Assembly (NCBI GenBank): GCA_021234155.1
Contig: JAJEKV010000001.1
Span: 28,849,768 to 28,913,767, forward strand
Direction of reading: 5' to 3'
Source of the DNA: Isoetes taiwanensis
Taxonomy: Eukaryota > Streptophyta > Lycopodiopsida > Isoetales > Isoetaceae
Length of the DNA stretch: 64,000 nt
The translations under genes were made by a program, and so were the position numbers. The notes beneath the pieces were generated by a model. The model had not been told where the DNA came from. It saw only the letters and a list, made by a program, of their open reading frames with translations, and searched no databases. Of the stretch, positions 54,750 to 64,000 are shown piece after piece (position 1 is the first letter of the stretch; every line of letters starts with the position of its first letter).

Positions 54750-55335
54750 GACTTTATTGGAGGGTCGTACCCTCGCTATCCTGGCCTGTGGTGGGAACTC
54801 TCCTATATACATATATGTTTGTGTCCCTTCATGTTGGTCATGAAGCTGTGGTCGTCCCTTTTGTCGTTCTTATATGCGCTTTTGAGTTTATAGTGGTCCA
54901 GATACCAGTTGGTGGGGCTAGCCCTCGCTATACTGGTGTACGGCAGAGGCTGAGCCTCTCTGTCCCGTAACTTATTCCGTCCGCTTTATACTCTTATGGC
55001 CTTGCAATATGCAATTTATGCAATTTTGCGATTTTTGAGTTTATAGTGGTCCAGATTACCAGTTGGTGGGTCTAGCCCTCGCTATCCTGGTGTACAGCGG
55101 AGGCTGAGCCTCTCTGTCCCGTAACTTATTCTGTCCACCTTTTACTGTTATGGTCTTGCGACCTTTGTAATTATAATTGTAATTTTTGAGTGTATAGTTG
55201 TCCAGATTACCAGTTGGTGGATCTAGCCCTCGCTATCCTGGTGTACGGCGGAGGCTGAGCCTCTCTGTCCCGCAGCTTATTCCGTCCACTTTTACTCTTA
55301 TGGTTTTACCTTTTCCATATAACTCCAAAGTCCGC
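54750..55335 (-). repeat. ~151-bp tandem monomers upstream of LINE ORF1
   Basis: Units starting GTGGTCCAGATTACCAGTTG at 54893, 55046 and 55197 (spacing 153 and 151 bp). Each contains CTAGCCCTCGCTATCCTGG and GAGGCTGAGCCTCTCTGTCC. A diverged partial unit lies at about 54755-54892. They sit directly upstream of ORF1 in the transcription direction, where LINE promoters lie. Confidence 0.85.
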
Positions 55336-56180
55336 TCCCTTCATTATTTTTGTCGCTTATGCATCCCTTTATTCCCCTGTCCGTATAACTATCCAATTTG
55401 GCACCCATCATTGTGTTTCTTCGCCTGTTGACATGGATTCCTCCCGAGTCCGCCACCTTTGCCACCTTTGTATTCAGTATTGGTTCTCGTTTTGTCCTAG
55501 TTTGTAGCTGTTTGTTGGTTATTTTGCCGTATCCATAGCCCTTGCCGATTTCGTGCGTCTCGTCATTGTGTTGATATCCTGTGATCTGTTTACTATCCTA
55601 TTTACTGCTGTGCCTGCTATCACATTACCTGTTTCGGATAGTCCCTACTGCTGTTTATAATACTATTTCACAATTCTGGAAAATACATTTCATATTGCAT
55701 TCATAGGACATTATGATTACAACTACAATTCCATCCCCCCAGGTCCATGTGTCCAGGGGGGTGGGTTTCCGAAGCCGAGTCATTTCTTTCTTTCTTTGTA
55801 TGATCACATACAGTTAGAGGAATGACTTGCAGAGGCATAGCAGAAAGTATGAAGATAACAAGATTGATTCAAAACAGTTTGATCGAAATAAAACGAAAAC
55901 ATAAAACCAAAAAATAAAAAACTCCGATGTTTTCGACCCGCGCCTCTCCTAATTAAGCCACCACTGGTGTTTTTTCTTCATTTCGGTCTGCTGATTCGTC
56001 CCTTCTTAGCCGATGTCTCCCCATCCTTTTTTATCTTCTCTGAATTCCTTGCTAACAGAGCCCGGCATGTATATTCTATTGGATTCTTCTCGTAGCAGGG
56101 CAAAAGTATGCTGGTGGGTTACAAATAAACGCGATGCAGCACCCAGCACCCAGCACTTTCCAGCACTTTTTTTTTTGTTT
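55336..56180. other. Spacer, possible LINE 5' boundary
   Basis: No gene. A C-run/G-run palindrome (CCCCCCAGGTCC...CCAGGGGGGT, 55734-55758) and a TTTC repeat (55784-55797) are present. Confidence 0.35.
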
Positions 56181-56690
56181 TTCATAATCGGCCATGCAAT
56201 TCGATCATACATGCAAAATTTCAGGGCCTACTTTGGGATATTGAGTGAGCAATTAGAGAAAACCCATTTCTGCAGCAATTTTGGTAAAACAGAACAAAAT
56301 TTCTTAATTCAGCCCAAATTAAGCTAGATCAGATGGGGCTTTTCAGATTTTCATAATCGGCCATGCATCCATATCCTACGTGCAAAATTTCAGAACCTAA
56401 TTTGGGATATTGTGTGAGCAATTAGAGAAAAACTATTTACTGCGGCGGCTTTGGTGCGAGTGAAGAATTTTTTAATTCAGCCCAAATTAAGCTAAATCAT
56501 CAGCTGGGGCTTTTCAGATTTTCATAATCGGCCATGCACCCATATCCCACGTGCAAAATTTGAAGAACCTAATTTGGGATATTGAGTGAAAAATTAAAGA
56601 AAACCCATTCTTGCAAATGGGTTTTTGTAAAAAGCGATGAGAAATCTCTTAAGTCATTGAATTTAAGCAAAATTAGATGGGGCTTTTAGG
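56181..56690. repeat. Three ~170-bp tandem repeats
   Basis: TTCATAATCGGCCATGCA begins at 56181, 56350 and 56521 (periods 169 and 171 bp). Each unit carries TTTGGGATATTG, AGAGAAAA and a final GATGGGGCTTTT-like block. The third copy is most diverged. Non-coding; located 3' of the cysteine-rich ORF on the minus strand. Confidence 0.85.
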
Positions 56691-57095
56691 CTGAATATGG
56701 TCGAAATGATAATCCTACCTTGGTGGATAAGTTTTATGAAAAGATATGATGGATTGAGCAACTAATTGGAGATTCATATGCCAATTTGGAGTTTGGGTCA
56801 TTTCTGCGCACTAGTCAGAATCCAATCTAATGAAATCGATGCTAATCTGATGGAAAATTCGAGCAATGTGGAATGATTCTTGGCTGAAGAATCCACTTAA
56901 CAAATGAAGGGTGTAAAAAAACGAACCCACCAGCACCAAAAAAAAGCAGGAAGCAGGGGTGCTAAAAGCATGCGTCCGGACGCGTGCTTTTGCACCCCAC
57001 CAGCATATTGCCCAGCATTGTACACAAATCTTGCCAAAATCCCCCACTAAGAAATCATGCTTGTAAATTTCAGATTTCTGTATTGATGCATGCAT

Positions 57096-57455
57096 CTATA
57101 ACATATTGAAACATTTCATAACTCTTTCCTTATCCCGCCTTCTTACCGAATCACTCCGGTCGGCTAAAACTCCCATAGCTTCTAACAGTTTCAAACTGTA
57201 ACCAGTGTCCTTCATTGTTTGGGCATGATGAATCCTGTCGCAAAACAAACAATGAACTCGGCCGCAATTCAAGCACGATGTGAGGCCCTTCTCTAAACAC
57301 AGGCAATCGTCTTCGCAGATACACCAAGATCCCTCCTCCTCTAACTTCGGGTTCCACGGGACTGTAAGATTTCCCGGATTTCCTGAGCGGCTCCTCTTCT
57401 TGGCTGCCTGTTCCGCCTTTGCTGGCGCTTCAATCACCCTTTTACCTTTCTCCAT
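57096..57455 (-). CDS. Small cysteine-rich protein, 119 aa, unknown function
   Basis: Starts MEKGKRVIEAPAKAEQAAKK, a basic Lys/Arg N-terminus (KKRSRS, possible nuclear signal), then WNPKLEEEGSWCICEDDCLC (C-x-C-x4-C-x-C) and SCLNCGRVHCLFCDRIHH (C-x2-C-x3-H-C-x2-C...HH). The pattern can bind one or two zinc ions. The rest is a charged helix (SVRRRDKERVMKC). A TATA-like ATAAATA lies about 95 bp upstream on the coding strand (57546-57552), and ACCCTAA near 57515. The frame is clean, uninterrupted and intronless. The 38-codon low-complexity head and dense Cys cluster favour a real protein or first exon. I do not recognise the family. Confidence 0.45.
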   Translation of the reverse strand: MEKGKRVIEAPAKAEQAAKKRSRSGNPGNLTVPWNPKLEEEGSWCICEDDCLCLEKGLTSCLNCGRVHCLFCDRIHHAQTMKDTGYSLKLLEAMGVLADRSDSVRRRDKERVMKCFNML

Positions 57456-57545
57456 ATTGATCTGAGCGTAAGAGATTCTGTATTCTGCGGGTGCCTTCTC
57501 TGTGAAATTAGTTAGAACCCTAAAAAAGACGAAAGTTTTCCCACT

Positions 57546-57552
57546 ATTTATG
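57546..57552 (-). promoter_or_regulatory. TATA-like box for the cysteine-rich ORF
   Basis: ATAAATA on the minus strand within GCATAAATAGTGG, about 95 bp upstream of the Met codon at 57455. The distance leaves a leader of roughly 60-65 nt. Confidence 0.35.
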
Positions 57553-57559
57553 CACTGAT

Positions 57560-59100
57560 CATTTTTAGGGTTATTGCCCGTCTTTCCCGCCCCTTTTCCT
57601 TGTTACGTCTCCTCCATTACTGTCCTTATCCTGTCGTGTCTGATAGCCGCCACTCTTTATTTCGTATCCGGTGTAATTAAGGAAACGCATTCACTGCCGA
57701 TATCTTCTGTCAAAACGTAGTCTGCCCCCTTCCCTAGGTCTGCAGGTAGAATCATTAACGGCTATTTTCGTATGCGTAGCCCCCCTTCACCATCATTATT
57801 CAAGTATGTATCCTTTATTTATTGTGACAGTAGAGCCTCTCAACTAATTCCTTTTACGCTCGCTTATCTGGCTCCCCTGCTGACTCCGTGGCTATGTGAC
57901 AGTCTCGTCATGTGTCTCTGCGTGGAGACTGTTACTTTGCTGGTATTGGTATTGATTTCCGCATCATTTGAATCCTTCCCGCCTCTGCTTTTAACTAAGT
58001 TATTTTTGATACTAATCTTGCATTTCTGTGTTCGTCACAGTTCTCTTCCGGGGCTTCCGTCTTGACCAAACTCTATTCTAGCCTTGTCTACGATTAATTT
58101 TATTTTCTGTTAAAGAGGGTCATACCTTTTCGTCTTCGCTTACCACACTATTTTCCCTGTTAATATCTCGCCTTGATTTTCGATCAATTAGATACATCCG
58201 CATAGCCGCAAGATTGTAAAATTACATCTTAATTTCCGTAATCTAACATACTTTGTGAACCACATACAACAATATATACTTTGTTGCCCTATGTTTCTAT
58301 GTTAATGCACCAGTGATCTAAGACTGTAATAAAGATTTTGATATAAAATACAAATGACATCTCACGATTCACTTATTCTGATCCCACTATTTGATTTGCT
58401 GTAACCCGTGTTTAATCTACATGTTTATTCTTTAGTATCTCTAATAAGATAGCACCGTACCTGGTAATACTAGCCGTAGCTGCACCCGCATAGCCACACC
58501 CGAATATTAGCTTTTGTTTTTAAATTTTAGCTTTGGTATTAATTAGTCTTTTTAACTCACACCAGTGATGCAAGAGTAGAAGATTAGTGCAGGTCTCGAT
58601 CTAGTCAAAGTTCAAATCAAGTACTAACATTGTTAAAGCCATAAATTCCATGCAGGAGCATCTGGATTTACAGTCATTCATCTCATTATTACTCATTCAC
58701 TTCTCCTCATTCTTCATCATATCCATAGTTGCTGCCATTCCTTCCACAACAGCAACGCATTTGTGCTGACAGATTTTTTGTCACATGCAGGTGCATCCTG
58801 AGACATACACTCCATACTCTTCTGCTCAAGAGATGCCCTTGTTCCACATAAAACACTTCAAATCTCCACCAAATCCATCAAACTGCTGTCATATGACCAT
58901 CCAGCAACTCACATTCTTTACTAATGATCCCATTTGTCATGCAGGTTCATTTGTCAATCTCCTCCATGTTCATAATCACATCATATTGAAATCTACCATC
59001 ACTACTTGTTCTCAATCCATTGCAGGTCCATTCAATTGCCAAACACACCTTCATATTGGCAATTAGCTGGAGTTCTATCCTGATTATCAAGCAACAAAAA
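57560..59100. other. Spacer without supported gene
   Basis: Pyrimidine-rich with short frames only. Several TGCAGGT words (58786, 58942, 59021) look like splice acceptors but are not joined to coding sequence. Confidence 0.35.
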
Positions 59101-59116
59101 AGGGGTTGGGAGACCA

Positions 59117-59172
59117 GCCTGCTCTTTTAGTTTGGCATAATGCTGCCATGCAATGGCAGCATGGAAGAGCAA
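59117..59172. other. Imperfect hairpin
   Basis: TGCTCTT (59120) pairs with AAGAGCA (59165) and ATGCTGCCAT (59140) with ATGGCAGCAT (59153), separated by a 3-nt loop, with an asymmetric 13-nt bulge on the 5' side. The total stem is 17 bp. Confidence 0.5.
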
Positions 59173-59369
59173 GACACATTTTCATATTCGCATGCTCACA
59201 CTTTGATTTGAACTTAGATACACAAGGAGAGTGCATCTTTGCACACTTTGAAGACTTGAAGAGCAAGGTGAGGACATTTGACTTATGTCACACAAGCAAA
59301 TCATGAAGGAGAATCAAGCAAAATTTGAAGATTTGAAGACCCCGTGAAGAGTTCTTGGTATGTGATGCT

Positions 59370-60360
59370 ACTATTTGAGTTCTTGGCATAATTACATCCT
59401 TTGATTCCCATCCTACACCCTACACACCCTTCACCATGAAGATATGCTCATGAGATCCCAAGTTCAATGCCTACATTTCATCTCCCAAGTCAAAATTGGC
59501 CTTGAAGATTTTTTCTAGTCAAAACTTCCCCTACATGTCATTCACATTCCATACACTTGCCATGTCATCACCATCTCATTGAAGCACAAAATTTCGCTTG
59601 ACTTGGTCATACATATGGTCAAAGGTCAACTTCCTCTCTCTATAAGTCAAAAAATGAGAGAGAATGCAAAAATTCCTAAGGGAAGCACTTGAAGTCAAAA
59701 TTTGCCTAGAAAATGCAAATTATATGCATTGACGCTTAAATTGACCTATGACAAGACTCAAAAGAGGCCAAGTCACCATACATGTCATCCACATTTCCAT
59801 GTCATACCATGCACGTGTCACTCCATTGAAATACTATTTTTTGCAAAAGTTCTTCAAATTACATGGTTGAATCCATAAGGGAGACACATCACTTTGCCAC
59901 ATCATCACCAACACCTCCACATCATCATCCACATGTCACAGACATCATGTCCACCTCATCCCAAGTTTTGACTAGAAAAAATGTTCTTAGCCACGTTGTT
60001 TGACACCTCATCACCTTTGTTTGCCATGTCATCCTCATATTGCCAACTCATCATGCCCACATGCCACATCACCTTCCATATATACCTTTTCAAGGCCAAA
60101 ATTCAAAAGTACTCCTTTGCAAAAAAAGACTCCAGCATCTTCTAGAGCATAAAAAAAGATCCTTTTTGCAAGAAAGAAAATAAAAAAAATCGTTTATTTT
60201 GGCCCTCAAACATAGCTTCTTGGGAATCATGCCTTAACCTATTTTACAAAAAAAAATTCCTATCTACCCCCAAGAACATCCTAGATTCCTTAGCCAATCA
60301 CCCCCTGCCACGTGGAATATCCGGGCGTGTGGGGCGGTGGAGGTACTGAGGCCCACGTGG
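59370..60360 (-). repeat. Unnamed dispersed repeat, copy 2 (inverted)
   Basis: Minus strand from 60360: CCCACGTGGG, then a second CCACGTGG, GGGGGTGATTGGCTAAGG, T-run, GATTCCCAAGAAG, TTTTTATGCTCTAGAAGATG, and then hundreds of bases of GATGATGTGGCA-type words with CTAGTCAAAACTTG. The same order as in 12245-13150. Without coding capacity. Confidence 0.6.
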
Positions 60361-63300
60361 ATATTACACGTTATATATTAATAATATTGAATTTATTCGT
60401 TGTTATATACCTTGAGCCTCTAGTTTGAATTCGGCCTGTGGGATATTTCGTCAAGATTTGCCAAGAACCCTAAATCCCGGAAATGCCAAGATCCGTCTAA
60501 TTCGCCTGATGCAACCACCTAATCATCACCCTAAGCTGCCGAATTGTCTTGTATAACACCAAGATTGTATCACAGAAGCTAAAAGACAGAGAATTAAACC
60601 GAATTAGCCAAGAACGGGACGAAACAGGGGAATTTTAGAAGGGGCTTTTGTGCTCAGAGAAATTCCGAGGGCTTTGAGGTGAAAAAGAGATTGATTACCT
60701 TGAAGAAGGACCGGCTTTCATATTTGGAGCTTGATTCTGCCTTCCAGACATGATATTTTGCATGAATTGCTGACAAACTCATGCCATTTCTTTGACTGTA
60801 TACCTATTTGATCCCGTGCCCAAGACTTAGAGCTTGGGATTGATATTGTTGCCTGTGTGAACCTAATTTAAATGAAAATCCGAGCCTTGTTATCAAATTT
60901 ATGAGTGTTTTCTATCGATCTTGTGACAGAAGTCATTGATCTCTTTGCATTATTTTGCCTTTGCATATTACTCTGAGGAAGAGAGAAGCAAGGGCATTGC
61001 ATTTAGACACATTGAATACAAGCATATGATGGTCATAATACTTGCTTGATTAATTGATATAGATTTAAACCCGCACTACAGGGCCATTGAGCTATAAGTC
61101 TAGCACCACATCTGCATATTGCTCAAATAGCACTTATTAATTCATTGGCAAAGTCATGGTAGGCATAGATATTGCATAAAAAAAGCAAAAAAGTGCACAT
61201 AAACATCCAGCAACCTACTTCCTTCTGCTGTTCATATCTTGTAACAGGCAGTTACCTAAAAAATCAAAATTCCAAATTGAATCATATCTTTCTGCAAGTA
61301 GCTTTCAGGAACATTGTGTACAGCCATTTTAGAAAGTATTTGAAGCCTCGGATCTCAAAAAGAAGCCATCTGTATCGAGTCTAGAAAACTAGCTCTCTGC
61401 CAGGGATATTGACCAAAAATTAACCTGGTCAGGATAGCTTATTTGACAAGCTTGCTCTCATCAAAATCCTTCTGACTTTTTTGCCAACATCCTTCAAGGT
61501 CTTGTGCAGCTCTAGAATCAAGAATCATGAGCAAAACCCCATTAGTTTGCATTTGGCATGCATTTTGGCAAGGCAGATTTTTTTATCTTTAGGGAAAGCT
61601 GTTGTTAGCATCTGTTTGAGCATTCTTCTTGGGATTTTGCACTTAGAGTGGTTGCCTCAAGCAACCTGGAGGTTCTAAACCACTGAGGTTGGAGGTTTTG
61701 CCAAGAACACCTTCAACATAGTGGTTGCCTAAAGTGAAAATCATTTCTCATGCTTCTACATATTGCGTATATTTTTTTTTGTGATAACATCAGGGCAAAT
61801 TGGTCTACGCATATATAGGGCTCTAAAGGTATAATACTCTTAGAAACTAGCCAATAATGTTGCTCATCACATTTTGAGTGATTGAGAACTCTTTTTCAAA
61901 GTTGTCATTCTAAGATATTACTTAGAGTTTTATGATGATTATAGGTTCTTCATGTTCTCAAGAAACTGGGCCATCAGCCTGAGTTTTAGGACTATTTTCT
62001 TCCTCCTCAATACTACTACAATTATTGTTTTTGGCTACCCCCTTCCTTGCCCCGTTGCAAATAAATCCTAAGAAAATATGGATGGCCTGATAGCAATTAA
62101 AAATCATGATCATGCAAGCTTATTCTGACACGAGTTGAATTTTTACTTGATGCTTCCAATTGACCACGCATTGAAAAACCATATGAATCCATGTTCTTGG
62201 ATGATGCAACCACATAATTCAAGGAATAAAAGCCCTACCTTACGACAAATCCAGTCATCCTTTCTCACTAGATAAGCCTTAACTATCTGGGCATTATTAG
62301 CAAGGTCAAGTGCAAGATTGTAGATTGAACCTATATCACTGCACTATAGTTTCTTTACCTAGTCAGATTGCATAATATGAATTTTCTGTCTGATCGTGAA
62401 CTTGAAACTGTCATAACTCGCCTGTAGAAGTTCATTGACATAGAGGCAATGGAAGAATCTTTGCTCATCAAATCTGCACCCGACAAATTTGAAATATTAT
62501 ATTTATATTGAAGCTGAGAATTAATTGCTTGTTCAATCAGGTAATAGCTAATACATGGCTTATTTGTTAAATATAATCTTTCACTTATGATTATATTTGG
62601 TGTTGGTCGTAAACAACTTGTAGGGGCATGCCAATGTTGGCTTCCATAGTGTACTCAATACAAAGACTGAAATTCTGTAATTTGCAGTTTGCTGAAAATA
62701 CACATGGCTATGAGAGACTCTTGCAAACAGGCCAAGATCTGCCAAAAATCTCCATCAAACCTCAAGGGAATAGCTTGACCATGCATCTAAATAGAGAAAA
62801 AAAGACTCTTCTTATCAAACAACAGAACATAAGAATCTGTGTCATAGCACTGGGCGATAGCAACCATTTTCTTATGGTTGCAAATCAATCAAATGATTAC
62901 CAAGACCTAGATAACAGTGTTGCCCATTCTTCTATTAAATAATCCCATTGCTTTAGAGTTGTAGAGACCTTAGTAGTAGGCTTGGAAATGATGGAATATA
63001 TAGGAGTGGATGGATTTACATTGGTCGCCCAAATGGGATCTGTGGTAATCTGAGACAAAAGGGATGAATTACCGGGCCAAAGAGGATGAAATGTGGAACC
63101 AATTTCCATAGTTCCTAGCTCGAGTTTGTATATCAGATCTACATACCAAAGCTTTGGAGGTCAAAACTATTGGGGATTTGCAAAACCTTCCGCAAAGATA
63201 TGACTTAGTGTTAGTTGATGCAAGGGAGATGGTGGCAGATGAAGCATCCTCCTCACATCGCTCAAACGCATCAAGGTGTGCATGCAAGCATGGAACGAAA

Positions 63301-63365
63301 GCACAAGAGAGAGAAAATGATTGAAAGATATGTAGAGCATATCACATGCCTCATGAAATTTTTAA
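60361..63365. other. Spacer without supported gene
   Basis: AT-rich, with only short chance frames. No element ends, RNA genes or conserved motif were identified on either strand. Confidence 0.4.
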
Positions 63366-63785
63366 CAGCATGTGGAAACCCTTCCTATTTTCCTCCTTGT
63401 GTGGAAATCCTTCCTATTTTCCTTCACGCGTGGAAAATAGGAAGGGTTTCCACACCATTGGAAAATAGGAAGAATTTCCATTCAAAATTTGAATTCTAGG
63501 GCGACGTGCATACTTGATGGATGTGTTGCGTTAATGGAAGGCGTATTGATATAAGGCGCCCATGTTGTTAAATGTGATCCATAAATACTCATGCGTGTGA
63601 ATTTTCTAAATCTGAAATAATGTTATGGAAATTTTTATTTTCTACGGAAACCCTTCCTAATTTCAAAGACTAGAAATTCGAAAGGTTCCACGGAAAATAG
63701 GAAGGGTTATGGAAACCCTTCCTTTTTTAAAAGTCGGAAATGGAAAGATTTCCCTGGGAAATGGGAAGAGTTTCCTCAAAAGTCG
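63366..63785. repeat. Cluster of GGAAACCCTTCC inverted repeats
   Basis: The word CCTTCCTATTTTCC (63384, 63408) and its complement GGAAAATAGGAAGG (63433, and GGAAAATAGGAAG at 63460) occur four times within 100 bp, forming nested hairpins. A second cluster at 63648-63780 repeats GGAAACCCTTCC (63648, 63709) and GGAAAATAGGAAGGGTT (63693). Non-coding. Confidence 0.7.
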
Positions 63786-64000
63786 GAAAGGTTGGGAAAA
63801 TGGATTGGGTTTCTAAGGGAGGGCAACTCCAATTGGGCGATAGCCAGAAAAAACAGACAAGAAACAACCTAATCGCAACCTTATCGTCTAAGTGCAACCT
63901 TTTGTATTTTTTGGGTTGCCCCTAGGAGGGCAAACCCTCGCTTATGTGGGTATGTGGGCATATCCAAGTATATGCCGGCATATGCCTAGCATATGCTGGT
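63786..64000. other. Spacer at window end
   Basis: CATATGC/GCATATG palindromic words recur from 63955 to 64000. The window ends inside this sequence. Confidence 0.4.

Larger units (their letters stand above)
49641..55335 (-). mobile_element. LINE (family 2) with ORF1, ORF2 and upstream monomers
   Basis: Minus strand: tandem ~151-bp monomers (55335-54750), ORF1 (54621-53542), ORF2 endonuclease (about 53400-52700), RT (52680-51250), C-terminal region (51245-50418) and CCHC terminus (50051-49764). A 321-bp MITE sits in the ORF2 C-terminus. It is a different family from the LINE at 19-22 and 32.7-36.8 kb. Premature stops and a lost YADD show it is inactive. Outer boundaries are approximate. Confidence 0.88.

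Noticed and set aside
1-64000. rRNA, tRNA, CRISPR or bacterial operon structure
   Set aside because: None found by eye; introns, LTR elements and LINEs show a plant nuclear context.

Overview
This is a nuclear segment of a land-plant genome. It holds a spliced plant mitochondrial chaperonin gene with U2-type GT-AG introns, plant Ty3/gypsy and Ty1/copia LTR retrotransposons, plant LINEs, MITEs, a tRNA-derived SINE and a candidate Helitron. The density and variety of decayed elements suggests a repeat-rich genome such as a gymnosperm, fern or lycophyte. The lineage cannot be fixed from sequence alone, and the short introns of the chaperonin gene argue mildly against a giant-intron conifer.

Layout: 1-9970 is a nest of elements. 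An old Ty3/gypsy element (B, minus strand) is broken by a foldback MITE (1989-2534) and by a nearly complete chromodomain-type Ty3/gypsy element (A, 3367-9790, minus strand). A has two 669-bp LTRs, a tRNA-iMet primer-binding site and a polypurine tract. Inside the gag of A sits a 52-bp 3' tail of a SINE whose longer relative lies at 37.8 kb. 9971-13350 is non-coding and includes one copy of an unnamed dispersed repeat (12245-13150); an inverted relative lies at 59370-60360. 14272-18289 is the one confident host gene, a mitochondrial CPN60/HSP60 with 18 exons and an open 572-codon frame. 19037-25725 is a LINE (minus) split by a 5'-truncated Ty1/copia element (minus). 26.6-31.3 kb holds a LINE reverse-transcriptase scrap, an unidentified exon set interrupted by a 216-bp hAT MITE with a perfect 8-bp duplication, and a frameshifted protein remnant of unknown family. 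32.7-36.8 kb is a second copy of the first LINE family.

37246-42785 has the structural ends of a minus-strand Helitron. 44.3-49.4 kb is a decayed plus-strand Ty3/gypsy element (C) with an RNase H-like domain between protease and reverse transcriptase and a 34-codon duplication over RT motif A. 49.6-55.3 kb is a different LINE (minus) with ORF1, ORF2, an inserted 321-bp MITE and ~151-bp tandem monomers upstream of ORF1. 57096-57455 (minus) is a small cysteine-rich ORF with a TATA-like box, possibly a real gene. The remainder is non-coding, with several local tandem and inverted repeats.

Only CPN60, and perhaps the cysteine-rich ORF, look functional as host genes. Every transposon carries at least one frameshift, stop or truncation. 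No rRNA, tRNA, CRISPR or operon structure was found. All comparisons were made by eye.
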